From positions 6,243,142 through 6,307,141 of the forward strand of contig OY288262.1 in NCBI GenBank assembly GCA_958450325.1: DNA of 64,000 bases, read 5' to 3'. The notes under the pieces were generated by a model. It ran no database searches. It was not told where the DNA came from and saw nothing but the letters and a program-made list of their open reading frames with translations. Source of the stretch: Agrostemma githago (taxonomy: Eukaryota; Streptophyta; Magnoliopsida; Caryophyllales; Caryophyllaceae). The position numbers and the translations under genes are program-made. The first letter of the stretch is position 1. Each line of letters opens with the position of its first letter. This document shows positions 34,028-45,325 of this stretch, piece after piece.

Positions 34028-36289
34028 TGTAGACACCCACATTTTGACTGCCAGGTGTCAATAGCAGTTTCCAAAAAACACCCGATGATGATCGGACGCA
34101 AACATGCTTTAACATACTCGAAAACGGGCTTAAAATCATTGGCATTTGGCTTAGGCTTTTTACGGAGTACAAATCTCACAAAACCAACCTCAAATCCAGG
34201 CCCAGTGGGTCGTTTCGAGTCAAATAAGACTAATTTGGGTCGAATCCGACACCAGGGGCAAAACCGTCTTTTAGCGACCGAGTCAAAACCCGGTCAAAGA
34301 TATTTTCGAAACATGTGAGTCAGCCGTGACACCTCACGTGGCTGAGCTCAAATGCTACAAAAAATCAGCTACACAAAATATTAAACAAATTCGTTTAAGA
34401 ATAGAATTCGATCTCAAGTAGGAATTCTATCCGAATACCGAATCAGACACTCGACCGAGCATCAAATACTCGTCCGAGCAGCCCCTTTTCAGCCAAGAAT
34501 CCTTGCTTCCTCACCAAGTAAGTGGAATTCTCGTTCATCTCAGCCTCTTACGTTTCCTATCCTAAGCGGTAGTTCTCATCCTAAGCACTTCTCCTAGCCA
34601 AGGTCGGGAATATTCCTATAAATAGGCCCCTTGCACAACTCAATTAACGACACTTTTTTTACAGCAACTTTCTTATACATTCACATCTAAGATTCAGAAA
34701 AATCATCAACCTTTTTTTACACATCTACGGTTCATACACTTAGCATCGAAAAACCGATAGTAGAACCGGAGATCCCGTCGCTCTAGTCCGACAAAACCGG
34801 CCTCCTACCCGACACTTTACACGTCCCACCAAACCACCATAACTCACCGACATTAACTCGACGCTCCCGTGCCTTAGCCACATTCCGACGAGCCCCGATC
34901 CGAGTAAACAAAGCATGTAGGTTGAGGGTGTAAAATCAAACCCGACTTCTCCTTTCTCTCTTCTTCTCCTTCTTGTCTTTTCCTCGTCTTTTTTTTCTTT
35001 TTTCGTCGTCGGTCGTTTTTTTTTGTTTTATGGGTCGTTCGTCGCCTATTCTTATTTATTTCTAATATCGATACTACAAATTATTTTTACAAAACAAAAC
35101 GTTCTTAAAATACGATATTGATTCTCTAATCGAATATCGTATCAAACAAGAACTAAATTAATCTCGTTGATGCTAAAAAATCGTTATATCTTTTTTTTTT
35201 TTTACAAAATACGACGATTTTAAAGCGGAGAGAATTAACATTCTCTTTCTTTTCGTTCAAATTCTTTTCAAAACGACTTTATAAAACTTTTTCTAAAAAT
35301 CATTCCGAATACTTGATATCGATTTCATAATCGAATATCAAATATCGAAAATATAAATCGAGCATGAATTAATCCATATTTGTACGCGATTTATTAAAAT
35401 TAACGATTTTCGAAAAACCACCCCGAGACAGCTGCCCACGCGAGTCGCGCCCCTCCCAGGCGACTCGCGCGGGAGCCTGAACTGTGACCCTTTTTTTTTC
35501 TCTTTTTTCGTTTCTTCTTTTTATTTTACATCGTCTCTTACATAAAACAGCGGCTTTCTCGGCATACTTTCAGATTTCGACAAATATATTTTTCGACCTC
35601 GGTCAACACGTGCTAATCCATCTCGTGTCGTAAACTTTTCAAAATCATGCATATTATCGTATTTATATTTTTTATTCAATCGTTACTAACACGTTTGTTC
35701 ATCCTTTTAGCAATTTCTTCTTATCTTTTGTTTTATTATACTAAAACGAACCTCACATGCTAAATTCAACTTTGACGTTAATTTTTATGCATTAAACCGA
35801 CTTAGCAACCCATTCAATTCCTCGCATGTTTAGGGAAAACAATGTTTGCATATCATTCATCGTATTACTAACGCGCGTATTCAAAAATCATTCGATATCC
35901 TAGTAGAGGCCGCTAATGTGCGGGCGGGGTTGGGCGTTCTTTGTGAACTTCCCAACACGTACCCTCACCCCTTACTTAGAACCTCGGTTTCCGAATATCC
36001 GAAATCATTGGCAACGAGAGTCATTCAATACACGGTATCCGATCAAGTCGGTATCGGTATCAAATGCAAAGAGACGAACCCAATAAACTCTGAAATCGGA
36101 AATGGCTGTATTTTGTATACGGCCCACTACGACATAGAGTGGGTTCGAACGGGCCCGAACTCCCACAAAGTTCGGTGGCGACTCCAACTTTGATTTAAAT
36201 TTCAATTCGATCCATTCTCATTTGGAGATTCATTCGCCTCCCCAAACCCGCGCGTGGCCGCGTCGGGGTGGACCTATGTCATGTCCACA
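34028..36289 (+). mobile_element. Solo LTR nested in element B, 2.26 kb, TSD CTTAT
   Basis: It starts TGTAGACACCC and ends ATGTCCACA. It is flanked by perfect CTTAT duplications (34,023-34,027 and 36,290-36,294). CTATAAATAGG at 34,615-34,625 gives plus orientation. Two GCGAGTCGCGC / GCGACTCGCGC sites occur at about 35,440-35,470, downstream rather than upstream of the TATA box. Family not determined. It is younger than element B, which it interrupts. Confidence 0.85.
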
Positions 36290-36493
36290 CTTATCGACGA
36301 TTACGCAACCTACAAGGAATTCAGGGTAGCAAAACACACAACACAACATATATACGACACAAAGACATGAAAGAAAAAGACACAAAAGGAAATCTTTTTG
36401 GTTTTTTTTTTTATGAAAATTTTCAAATTTTTAGGGATTTTAAGATTTTTTGAAAAAACTACGAAAATAAAACTAAACTAGACTAGGATATCG

Positions 36494-36511
36494 CTCCCCC
36501 ACACTTAAACC
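36494..36511 (-). other. Internal polypurine-tract-like copy in element B
   Basis: The minus strand reads GGTTTAAGTGTGGGGGAG, preceded by CATGAGGACATTGC. The same GAGGACA...GGGGGAG cassette is seen before the LTR and in element A at 60,670 and 62,211. It lies about 500 bp after the end of the ORF1-like gene. Confidence 0.5.
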
Positions 36512-37001
36512 GAGCAATGTCCTCATGCTCGATCGGTAGTGTGTGGAGACACTAAAAAGAAGAGAAACTACGAAAATAAAGCTAAAAATCAAAAATAAAA
36601 GCGAAGAAAGGGTAGAATGTGTCCGGCCGGGGTGTAATCAAGTCACCAAGGGCCGAGACGAGAAAATATACGGATGGGGGAAAAATAAAAAGAAGAGAAT
36701 AAAAGGAAATGGGAGGGGAGGACTAGGTGTAATTAAGTCACCTAGCCCGGATTCCGCCTAAATCCTACCAAAAGAAAAATAAAATAAAGAAAGTGAAAAG
36801 ACTTGCCAATTTGGATTTTTCAAATGATTCTCGATGTAATCACGTCATCGAGAATCGGGAGTGATAACCACAAAGGCCCCGAGGGCCAACAAAACACTCA
36901 TAACAAGGGAGAAATAAAATGGATGAGCATCAAAAACGGAAAAGAAAAGAAAGTCGCCATACCAAAGGTTAGCAACTAACGCATCTCCATCGTTTCAATA
37001 A

Positions 37002-38605
37002 TCAATAATCACCATGCTCGTCATCATCATTATCGGTTTCATCCCCCTCCTCATCATCATTGTTATCATTCTCATCTTCATCATCATTTTCATTTTCTTC
37101 TTCACCGGCTTCATCATTCCCCATCCCCATATTTACATCGAAGGCATCCTCGGCCTCGTACTCCTCGTCATCCAACATAGCACCACTACCACTAGGATTA
37201 CCGTCGTTAGGAAAGTACTCGGGCCTATACCATGATGGAAGGTTGCCTCGCAGATCAATATACCCCTGTTGTGCTAGAAGGTGATAGTCCGAGTACCGGG
37301 CATAGTAGTTGTCTCTCCGCTCCTCATATTGCCCAAGATGTAGTGCATTAAGTATCGCGGCCATAGATGCATCGGTCGGGGGCTGAGGATAGGCAAACGA
37401 AGTGTAAGGGGTGTACAGAGGTACGTACACATATGCCGGGGGTTAGGATAAAAAAGGTGTGGTTGGGTAGCTTGTTGTTGTGGTTGTTGGGTTGGTTGTT
37501 GTCGGGGCTCCACACTAGCACATGTATGCAGCGTACGGGAGGAAGAGGCATCGGGATCACCTCCCGCGCCGGGTACTAACAGGTTAGTCTCTTGGACTGG
37601 GACGAGGGACTATTGCAAAGGCACAAGGGTCGGGAGCGTATTGCTAGGCAAAAAAAAGTGTGCCCGACCTGAGGTATTCCATTGGTACCTTTTATTCTCC
37701 CTATCATAGGCAATCCATATATGGAACCTAGTCAAACGGTCCTCATCTATGGTCGTATCCCCCGGTACGGGGATCAAATCTTCCTCACGAAAATTCTCAT
37801 CAACCGCCTTAGCTACATGTGTTATGAGCCCCCCAAGAACAATCTCACCCACATGTTTCCCCGCCTTACTTATCTTTTGAAAATGCTTAGCCAAAGCAAG
37901 GGGAAGGTCGGTGGTAAACCTAGGTTGGCTCTTGACATTTAAATAATCCCCGAGTATGGTTAACTCTTGTTGCGTGAAAGTGCTCATTTCGCTCCTCCCA
38001 AATATTTTACCCGCAATTAAGCGATGCCATATACGTAAAACCGGGTGATGGACATGATGGCTAGACAACCGTCGAAAGTCGACAAGGGTAAGACCGGTTA
38101 TGCTTTTCCAAACATCAGCCTCATTAAAACCGGCTGGTACGTTACAATTAGCAACGAGGGGGAGACCAAAAATAGCACCAAATTGGGGGAGAGTGTAGTT
38201 GTAATCACCATTGTTTACTCGAATAGCAACCCGGGGTGGATCGACTCTAATATTTAGAGTAAAGCTACTAAAGAACTCTATAGTGAGTTGCTTGTATGTA
38301 AGCTCATGCATATTAAATAACAATTCCAACCCCATACACACAAATAACTCCCTACTTTGCTCAAGAATGCCAAGTTTTCTAAGTATAATCTTGCAAAGAA
38401 AATGAGTTGGCTCAAGAGGCTTACCAAGGAGCTTGGAGAATTTCTCCTTTTGCGACTCCGAACCAAAGGTAAGGGTAGGAAAACCCGGATGACAAGGAAT
38501 TTCCAGTTCTTCGACCTCGACCTCGGGCTCGACTTCGGCTCTTGAAGTTGAAGCACTCTTCCTTTTCTTGCTTGCTACCACTTTCCCTTTCTTCTTTGGA
38601 GCCAT
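37002..38605 (-). pseudogene. Athila ORF1-like protein of element B
   Basis: The start is the Met at 38,605, followed by a basic stretch (MAPKKKGKVVASKKRKS) that looks like a nuclear localisation signal. The main frame runs to 37,610. The C-terminal part continues in shifted frames: a Gln-rich piece at 37,274-37,513, then 37,002-37,430, which ends in a long Asp/Glu tail. It aligns by eye with the ORF1 of element A: shared order of a FxSLL/FLCK block, HELTY/RELSY xxLTIEFxSSF, a middle LRIxxR...EMS block with TILGDYLN/LILGHYLN, and a late RxxRFxxWI/STLKWI block. Plant databases call this the Athila ORF-1 family. Its function is not established. At least one frameshift near 37,600-37,430 breaks it. 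Confidence 0.7.
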
Positions 38606-40204
38606 TTTTAGATGAAGAAGCTTCAAAAAATGCTAAACACCAAAATCGATTTTTACCCAAAAACACTAGCTAGAACCCACAAAAACACCCAATAGAAGCT
38701 TAGAATTGGTGTAATAAGCTTCCAAAACCAACTCCAGCAAGCTAAATCGAGTTATGAAACAAAACCCTAAACTCGGATTTTGGAAAAAAAATAGGGACAA
38801 AAAACTCGATTTTTTCAGTTTTTGAGGGTTTGGAGGGTAGAAAATGGGCCTAAGATAGTTTTTAAAGTGATAGAAACTGATGTTAGGGTGTTTAGGAAGT
38901 GATTTGATGAGATTTGGTGGAGTATTTGAGGATATATGGTGTTTTGGGGGTTTTGTTTGAAGTTGGGGTTTTATTTGATGTTATGGAGGTTGAAGAAGGT
39001 TGAAGATGAATTGTGAATGAGTTAGTAATGAGGTGGGAATGGGTTGGGTTGGGGTTGAGTATTATGTGAGAGGGGTTGGGGCGGGTCAGGCTGGTTTATG
39101 GGGGGGTTCGGGCTGGGCTGCAAAAAAAAGCGAACTGCGCTGAAAGACCCTCCGTCCCGACCGGGAAGGAGCGATCCCGCCCGGGAAGCCATGCCGTCCC
39201 GACCGGGAAGAAGCGATCCTGCCCGGGATGGCATCACAGAAGCTGATATTTTTGTCCCATCTCGTCCCAACCGGGAAGCATCGATCCCGCCCGGGATGCT
39301 CATCCGTCCTGACCGGGAAGCTTTGATCCCGCCCGGGATGGGCTCACAGTACCTGGGAATTTACCTCATCTCGTCCCGACCGAGAAGTCTTGGTCCTGCC
39401 CGGGAAGACATGTCTTCCTGACCGAGAAGATAATGATCTCGGTCGGGATGGGCCCACAGAACTCTAGACTTTTGCACCATCTCGTCCCGACCGAGAAGTA
39501 TTAGTCTCGCCCGGGATGGCGATGGTCATGGCCTTGAAGCTTCCCTTCATTAATAGAATACCGAACCTTCCGCCCAATCGACAAATAACACCTCGGGATC
39601 TGAAATCTCATCCCCAAAAGCTTATTCTAAGCTCAAAAAGGACCATCTAGCTCCCGTCTTTCAATAAAAATCCCACCGAGCCGAAACTTGTAGGAAAAAT
39701 AGAAAATCGAGCAAGAAATACTTGATATTGATCATGGGAGAAAATAATAGAGCTTCTCTTGAATTATAAATATTCACCTAAGCACAAAGCTTCATCAAAG
39801 CTCCATAAATTAATAATAGAACCACTCCCAAGATCGCTTCAAGCGTTCTCCTTCAAAAACTCAACATAATCACCCATCAAACTTCAAATTATCCTAAACA
39901 ACTTCATAATAATCATTAGAATCCCCTCCCTCACATCACTCATCAAAATTCCAAATTACAAGAATTCCACAAAACAAAACAAATCCTAGAATCAAACAAT
40001 CAAATCACACAAACACAAATACAAAAAACTCAAAAGAAGGGGGAAAAGATATGTACAACATGACGGTTCTTGAGGAACTCCGTCAAACCGAGAATGGTGG
40101 ACTCTTCCTTCTTATCCATAGCCATCAAGGGCTTGGAGAAGCAAGTCAAATGCTCGAGCCACAACATAATGAGGGCTCATTGAGTACCCGAGCCAAGATA
40201 TCCT
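38606..40204. other. Interior of element B between its two ORFs
   Basis: No coding sequence is supported and no reverse transcriptase or integrase motif appears in any frame. It contains the dyad array at 39,155-39,516. Just before ORF1 (minus) a TTTGGTGTTTAG acceptor-like site lies about 38,640, which could serve a spliced ORF1 message. Confidence 0.5.
39155..39516. repeat. Array of 14 TCCCG-NN-CGGGA dyads in 110-bp units
   Basis: Sites start at 39,155, 39,175, 39,197, 39,217, 39,265, 39,285, 39,307, 39,327, 39,374, 39,394, 39,416, 39,437, 39,485 and 39,505. Steps are 20, 22, 20, then 48, repeated. Four dyads therefore form a unit of about 110 bp. Alternate sites have AC and CC centres. Some arms have decayed by C to T changes. 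The sequence between sites is less conserved than the sites. Confidence 0.8.
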
Positions 40205-41413
40205 TCAAAGCCTCCAAGTCGGAAGCAAGAAGTAGTTATCCAAAGACCCAATGTCATCTTTCATGTTGTCTCCGGGGTCTTTCCATCCTACAAGCTTTAA
40301 CGACCTCTTCCTCCCTAAGCACCGTCTCAAATCACAAGCAAGCTTCAAGTACTTGACACGAGGCACAAAAAGCGACTTTGGCCTCATTTCCCTATTGCAC
40401 TTTCCCATCTCTTCCTCAAGTTGTGGTTCCCCATCTTCATCACTTGTCCTCATATCATCTTGGAGGAGAGAATTGAAACTTCTACCGGCGGTTCCAATCT
40501 CTTCCAAACTATAGCTTCGCTTACTTGCAAGAGGTTCATGATGTTTTTCCCCGTTTTCGCACAAGTGCAACTTGAGTTCATCATTTTCACCCAATGACTT
40601 CACAACTCCTACCACCTCATTCAACTCACTAACCTCCTCCAATTCTTCACCAACAATGCCTTCATCAAGGGTCATTTCCTCATTCGTCTCTTCTTGGGTA
40701 GACAATTGAGGTTCTTCATAGCAAGTCTCGCTTCCCGAAGGGACTTCATTGGCGGCTTCATGATTGGGTTGATCCTCTTGCTCAAACGAGCACCCTTCAT
40801 CTAGTTGTGAAGTTCGAGTTAAAGACATTACGGTTTTAGCCGCTATAGTATTTAATCGAGCCTCCATCGCCTCATTTTCCCTTCAGATTTGGGCCAAGAT
40901 TTCATAGTCCTTTTGCATTTGGATGACCATTTCTTGTTGGCTCTTTGACATTTGAAGAATCGATTGAAATAACTCCAAGTTGGGCATTTGGTGTTCATTG
41001 GGGTCTTGTAATGCTCCTTGAAAATCTTGATGATGCCCAAGGGGTGGGGCATCATATTGTTGGTAATGAGGTTGAGATGATTGGTAGTATTGTCGGTTTT
41101 GGGGCTCATAATGTGGTTGAGGTGAAGGGTAATATGGTGGGTTTTGGGGAAATTGGCTTCCATGTGAAGAAACATGATGAAAAACGGTGGGTTCACAATG
41201 ATAGCTTGAGTAATAGCCACCATCATAGGATTGATAAGCGTTCACTTGTTGGTAGCCGTTTCCATGTCCTTGAAGCTCATACCCACGGGTGTCTTGGTTA
41301 CCCCATGAAGCTTGATAGTAGTTAGGAGACGTCATGGCATATTCTTGATTCATAGAGGGAGAGGAGTAATTCATGGCGGCTTCTATAGGTGGGGAGTTTA
41401 GATCAATCCTCAA
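40205..41413 (-). pseudogene. First ORF of element B (gag position, family not recognised)
   Basis: One frame of about 400 codons runs from MRIDLNSPPIEAAMN at 41,413 to LLPTWRL at 40,205, interrupted once by TGA at 40,883-40,885. The N-terminal half is Tyr/Gln/Pro-rich low-complexity sequence, then a coiled-coil-like stretch (QMSKSQQEMVIQMQKDYE), then a Glu-rich region, and a basic end (RRCLGRKRSLKLVGW). It has no CCHC knuckle and no capsid motif that I can see, although it stands where gag would be. The TGA is one C to T change from CGA in a CpG. It could be a degenerate gag or a family-specific protein. Confidence 0.5.
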
Positions 41414-41690
41414 GTTTTGCTCGAAAATCGTGGTTCGTACCCGGTTGAGGACCTCTCAATCTAGCAACCGTCCGTTGATGCGACTCTAAGTTGTAAAGAA
41501 GAGGATGGTCACCATCTCTAGGCACAAACTATAGACTAGGAGCAAACGTGAGAAATCTAGTGCTTTTTTGGCACTAGACAAGAAGGAAATAAACTTCACA
41601 CACACACAAGAAGCAAAGGAAAACAAAGAAAAACACAAAAACAAAAGACAAAGTCAAGTAAATAGGCAAACGAAATCTAAACTAGCACCG
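41414..41690 (-). other. Leader of element B
   Basis: Short untranslated stretch between the primer site and the first ORF. No features seen. Confidence 0.5.
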
Positions 41691-41708
41691 TCCCCGACAA
41701 CGGCGCCA
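41691..41708 (-). other. Primer-binding site of element B (tRNA-Asp)
   Basis: The minus strand reads TGGCGCCGTTGTCGGGGA three bases from the 5' LTR. It matches the 3' end of plant tRNA-Asp with one mismatch, the primer typical of Athila elements. Confidence 0.85.
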
Positions 41709-41711
41709 AAT

Positions 41712-43237
41712 TGATCGGAGGGATTTGCCGTCAATCCTACCAACAAATAAAACCAACTAATCCTAACTGGGTAGATAGGGCAAGTCGGGTCGAATCCACG
41801 GGGACGGAAAGAGGTGTCTAGACTAAGGTTACCCTAAATACAAGACTAGGTCAACTAAGCTAAACAACTAGAACGATATAAGGGGATAAAACTATGACTA
41901 GGAACGAACTAAATATAACAACTAAAGCTAAATGATTCAACTAACTAGAGAAACAATGACTAAGACGAATAAGAAAACAAATAGGAAAAGAACTAGGATT
42001 AGGTCGGGTTCAAGGGTGATGAAATGATCAAGGAAGAGCAAAGGTGAAAGGGTAGTCAAGCTATCTAGGTATAATCCGGGCTCTGGCTCAAAACCGACCT
42101 AGAGGTTCCTCGATCTCGCGCAAGAATCGATCCTAACAACATACAAGGTCACAAGAGGAAGGCAAGAAAACATGCATTTGCAACTAAAAGTCATTCAAGC
42201 ATTTCATCAAACATGACACATGCACAAAACCAAGAAGCAACCAAAACAACCACCAACATCTTAAACAAACCCTTAATCACCCATTAGAACATCCAATCCC
42301 CCTACTAATCCTAGAAAGAGGACTACTCACTCATGTTCAAGATAGTAAACCCAACAACCATAATGAAACAAACATAAACTTGAACATTCATAATGGATTA
42401 TTGATGATTACTAAACATAAACACAAATGAAAACTAAATAGAAGAGATTAGGGAGAAGATGAATTATACCAAAACCAAAGAATGAACAAAAGTTTGAATC
42501 TTTGCATAAATAAACCCAAAGGAAGACCTCCAATGTTGTCAATAGAGTAGATCAACCAAAAAAGTCTTCAATATTACAAAGATGGAACTAAGATTAAACT
42601 AAGATCTAGTAGTAATTAAAGAGAGATTAAACTAATCTACACTAATTTAACCTAAAGTAGTCTAGGTTTTAGTGGTAATGTAAAGGATAATCAACCGTCC
42701 TTAAAACAATACAAGAGGGGGTGTATATATAGGGTTACAAGAATAGGGGAGGCGGAAAATTGAAACAGCGGCTGAACTGCGCTCGTCCCGGCCGGGAAGG
42801 AGATGATCCCGGTCGGGATGGGCTGGTCCCGGTCGGGATGGACATGGTCTCGGCCGGTATGGGCCTCCAGGAGCTCGTCTTTGCTTTGCTCTTCATCCCG
42901 GTCGTGATGGCCGTCATCCCGACCGGGATGGGTCTTGTAGGCTTCAAATATAGTCTCATAGGTCCCCACTTGCTCGGGAATGGGTCCAAATGACTCGGGA
43001 ATGAGTCACAAGGGCTCGCAATCGAGTCTAAGCCACCGAGTGATCGTCGCTTCTCTTCGTTGGCTCCAAATGTGTCGGAAATGAGTCGGAATCGTTCCAT
43101 TTCTCCAAGATTGGTCTGAAGATCCTAAAACAAACTAGAAGAAGCGTAAATAGCCTCGAAAACTGCTCTAAAGAGCGATTCCACAAGAGAAACCGGGACC
43201 AAACACAAGGAAAAAGCATTACCAACTACACTTATCA
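41712..43237 (-). repeat. 5' LTR of element B
   Basis: It is 1,526 bp, collinear with 31,315-32,872. The TATA-like TATATATA is at 42,724-42,731 (minus). Near its 3' end the minus strand carries GGATTCGACCC. Confidence 0.9.
42786..42927. promoter_or_regulatory. TCCCG-NN-CGGGA dyad array in the 5' LTR of B
   Basis: It has the same arrangement as in the 3' LTR: intact sites near 42,786, 42,807, 42,827 and 42,916, and decayed ones near 42,848 and 42,896. It lies upstream of the minus-strand TATA-like box. Confidence 0.65.
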
Positions 43238-43778
43238 TGTACGATCTTCACAAAGTTTTATTCAGTATGGTACCTTTTTCATTTGTTGTTGAGTCGCGCT
43301 TACTTGTTATAATATATTGTTGGCGATGTAAGTTCTCAGCACCTTTAATTCTCTATCTTGGCCGTAGTTGTTTGTTCCTACAGCCACCTTAAATGTGAAA
43401 AACTTGCTAATACAACTCTGTAGTATGTCGTATACTCTTTGTTTTCCGTCGTCCTGCGATTTTCTAGTGTGGTTGAGTTGTCATAATTTGTTGAAAAATT
43501 AGTATCATTGGTGTATAAGTTGACTGAGAGAAATGTTGGGGCAAGTGTACATGGACCTTCTCGTAAATGTCCAACAATTTGTTTATCGGTTGCCCAATAA
43601 TTTTTTCCGCCTCTTTATCAAAAACGACGATACTTTCTTTAGTGTCCCCGTCTGATAGCGTTCCGATAATTCTGTACCTGTATTTTTTTTCATTTGATAG
43701 TATATGTTTTAAAAAAATGTTACATTCGCAGCATAAAGACACCCTTTTTTAATTTGCTTGAATATTATTTGGTACCTT

Positions 43779-45325
43779 TGATGGGCGGGATTTGTCGCGG
43801 ATCCCGCCGTCAAATAATAACCAACTAACCTAACTAGGGTAGCTAGGGCAAGTCGGGTCGAATCCACAGGGACGGAAATGCGTTCGGACTAATGGGTGCT
43901 ACGGTTTCGGACTAGGTTCGAGACAAGCCAATCTAGGGGGAGGCTAAGGACTAAACTAGGTCTAAAACACGGGAAAGGAAGACAAAACCAAAGACTAATG
44001 ACTAAGGGAAGCTAATAAATCGATAAGAAGGAAAACTAGGGTTAGGTCGGGTTCATGGATGCAAAAGAGGCAAAAAGGGGAAAAACGGGGTCACTAGCAT
44101 GCTTTCGTAGCCTAGGTTCCGCCGATCGGGCTCTCGCTACGTAATCGGCCTAGGGGTCGTCCTCATCGGGCTCTCACTACGTAATGAGGCAAACAAACCA
44201 ACCAACCAAACACACACATACAAGAGAATATGCAAGAAAAACAAGGATTGATCGTCTCTAGTCTCACAAGCATTTCATCGAACATGTGGAGTGCAAGGTT
44301 AATGGGAAACAACAAAAACAACATCTAATACCACCCATCTCACCCTAATCATCCACAATCACAACCAATCACCCAAATAACCCTAGCAAGAATCTTATCT
44401 AACATATCTATGCTAAAACTAACACTAACAAGAGGAATCAACATAACAATCAAAACAAACATAGTGAAACTAGTGAAAACTATGAACTATGAACAATACA
44501 ATGAATAAAGATTAAAACTTCGATGAATAAACAAGATTAAGAGGAAGGAATAAGAATATTATACCTACTAACAAGAGGATGAAAGATTGAAACTTGCATT
44601 AATAAGAAAAACCCAAAACAATCACCCAAGGTTGTCAATCTTGATGGAGATCTTGAAGAATTCCTTAATACAAGATTAGCTAACTAGATTAAGGACTAAT
44701 TACCAACTAATCTACTCTAATCTAAGCTAATCTATGCTAAACTAGTCTAGGGTTTAGTGGGAAGTGAAGAACCTTTCCTATGATTACAAGAGGAAGGGTA
44801 TATATAGGGTTACAAGAACAAAGGAGAAGAAAGGAAGCAAAAGCGGGCTGCCAGTGGCCCTTCCCGGTCGGGAAGAGGTGGTCCCGGTCGGGAAGGGTCC
44901 CTTCCCGGTCGGGAAGATCTCATCACAGGCCCATCTCTTTTGTGCACTTCATCCCGGACGGGATGAGGTCATTCCTGTTGGGGATGAGTCTTGTAGGCCT
45001 CCAATACGATCTTTAAGGTCCCTCCTTGCCTCACATGGGTTTCTCATCGATTCTCGAGACTCGGGATCGAGCCTAAGAGGCTCGGGAATGGGTCCCAAGG
45101 TCTCGGGATCGAATCCAAGGCAACGAGTGATCGTTCCTTCACTTCGTTGGCTCCAAAAGCGTATGAAACGAGTCGGAATCGTTCCAATTCTTCATGAATG
45201 GTCTCGGGAACCTAAAACGAACTAAAGGAAGCATAAGTAACCCATAAAACACTCCCAAGGAGCGATTCCACAAGGAAAATGGGACCAAAACACAACAAAA
45301 TAGGCACTAAAAACTACACTTATCA
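43779..45325 (-). mobile_element. Solo LTR of the element B family (LTR C), TSD ACCTT
   Basis: It is 1,547 bp. It starts TGATGGGCGGGAT and ends CTTATCA in the plus direction, with perfect ACCTT duplications (43,774-43,778 and 45,326-45,330). It is clearly related to the LTRs of B but less similar than they are to each other. The TATA-like box is at 44,799-44,806 (minus). The duplicated pentamer contains the splice donor of the RPA-like zinc-ribbon exon. Confidence 0.9.
44861..44985. promoter_or_regulatory. TTCCCG-NN-CGGGAA dyads in LTR C
   Basis: Sites at 44,862, 44,882, 44,903 and 44,952 plus a decayed one near 44,971. Steps are 20, 21, 49 and 19 bp. They lie directly upstream of the TATA-like box on the minus strand. 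Confidence 0.6.

Larger units (their letters stand above)
31315..43237 (-). mobile_element. Non-autonomous Athila-like LTR retrotransposon (element B), TSD TGTAC
   Basis: Direct LTRs 31,315-32,872 (3') and 41,712-43,237 (5') read TGATAAGTG...TCA on the minus strand. They are flanked by perfect TGTAC duplications (31,310-31,314 and 43,238-43,242). The primer site for tRNA-Asp adjoins the 5' LTR and a GGGGGAGT polypurine tract adjoins the 3' LTR. The 8.8-kb interior has no protease, reverse transcriptase, RNase H or integrase on either strand. It encodes a first ORF (40,205-41,413) and an Athila ORF1-like protein (about 37,002-38,605), and carries a dyad array between them. A 2.26-kb solo LTR is nested at 34,028-36,289. 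It would have to borrow replication enzymes from an autonomous relative. Confidence 0.85.

Noticed and set aside
37014..37284. Plus-strand hydrophobic frames over the acidic tail of the B ORF1
   Set aside because: Antisense of an Asp/Glu-rich coding repeat. The minus frame is the one homologous to ORF1 of element A.
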